DNA from: Plasmodiophora brassicae
Taxonomy: Eukaryota > Endomyxa > Phytomyxea > Plasmodiophorida > Plasmodiophoridae
Direction: 5' to 3'
Length of the DNA stretch: 64,000 nucleotides
Assembly: GCA_039704465.1 (NCBI GenBank)
Contig: JASFAU010000012.1
Location: 496,001 to 560,000, forward strand
This document shows, in pieces, positions 63,701 to 64,000 of this stretch; position 1 is the stretch's first letter; every line of letters begins with the position of its first letter. The position numbers and the translations under genes were made by a program. Below the pieces are notes generated by a model. The model was not told where the DNA came from. It saw only the letters and a program-made list of their open reading frames with translations, and ran no database searches.

Positions 63701-64000
63701 TTAGGCTGCCATCTGCGGCCTAGTGTCGTCATCGTTGTCGTGCCCATCACTACAGGTTGCATTTTCGGTGTCGGGCTCGGAGTCATCATCATTACCACAC
63801 TGATATGAACTGGACCTGTCTGTGCCAGGTTCAGCATCCCAGTTCGGGATACTGTCCCCCGCTTCTGAGGTGAACGCTACGTATTTCTTGCCAAAGATGG
63901 CCGTCCCTACACGAACTTGGGTGGCTCCGTATGCGATCTGTTTGTTCCGTTAACAGGTGCAAATCAACAATCTACCAGATGTGCGTACCGTGTCTTCGAA
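63701..64000 (-). CDS. PLPBP: PLPBP/YggS pyridoxal-phosphate homeostasis protein, 3' end
   Basis: The last exon 63701-63937 and the end of the previous exon, 63989 to the window edge, are separated by a 51-bp intron. The splice joins FEDT to IAYGATQVRVGTAIFG, matching the C-terminal phosphate-binding motif of the family (DFE.AI..GSTNVRIGT.IFG). After KKYVAF the protein has an unusual acidic tail of about 55 residues (NDDDSEPDTENATCSDGHDN) that bacterial and animal members lack. PLPBP buffers pyridoxal phosphate in the cytosol or mitochondria. The start lies outside the window. Confidence 0.88.

Noticed and set aside
1..64000. CRISPR arrays, bacterial operons or a prophage
   Set aside because: No regularly spaced repeats, no Shine-Dalgarno-led operons and no phage genes; intron-bearing eukaryotic genes throughout.

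Overview
This window is nuclear DNA from a GC-rich, gene-dense unicellular eukaryote. The evidence is spliceosomal introns in most genes (about 50 can be placed from reading-frame and homology continuity, nearly all 40-76 bp, with GT at the donor and AG at the acceptor), eukaryote-only gene families, and type-2 Pol III tRNA genes. A UFM1-specific protease is present, which argues against most fungi because that pathway is usually lost there. I cannot place the organism more precisely. Coding start positions are my own choice of ATG, and exon limits were worked out by eye.

Layout. 1-3842: a truncated alpha-solenoid gene diverging from an ABCG half-transporter with an EGF-like ectodomain. 3843-8910: gene-poor DNA with three identical tRNA-Ala(CGC) genes, a short gag/protease-only LTR element (5806-7683, 5-bp target duplication) and several inverted repeats. 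8911-23318: a compact housekeeping block (actin-family protein, SEC14-GOLD protein, CstF-50, dynein light chain LC8, MAK11/PAK1IP1, UFSP2, a BACK-domain protein, BAX-inhibitor-1, small membrane proteins). 23319-28448: an accessory stretch with two related secreted proteins on either side of a second gag/protease-only LTR element (25292-27735, 5-bp target duplication), which appears to have landed in a cysteine-rich reading frame. 28498-47162: MTG1-like GTPase, SF3A2, NIFK, a multi-spanning membrane protein, a PH protein, DNAJC25, unknown proteins, an FLVCR-like carrier, a BSD protein, a PGAP4-like glycosyltransferase, a cyclin, and an MFS carrier of bacterial type carrying five introns. 47372-58454: a ZNFX1-type helicase with an exact 111-bp tandem duplication of a CCCH finger, small genes, TRMO, a Pro/Thr-rich secreted protein, tRNA-Ser(GCU) and a B-type cyclin. 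59262-61630: a 5'-truncated, AT-richer LINE with an 11-bp target duplication. 61764-64000: an RBM26/27-like protein and the 3' end of a PLPBP/YggS gene.

Most genes serve RNA processing (CstF-50, SF3A2, RBM26/27, NIFK, MAK11, TRMO), membrane transport and protein quality control, or the cell cycle (two cyclins). They are independently transcribed with short intergenic gaps, and no metabolic operon or defence island is visible. The most unusual material is mobile-element related: two non-autonomous LTR elements that both end in inverted self-duplications, and a LINE whose RNase H domain is split by a long acidic insertion.
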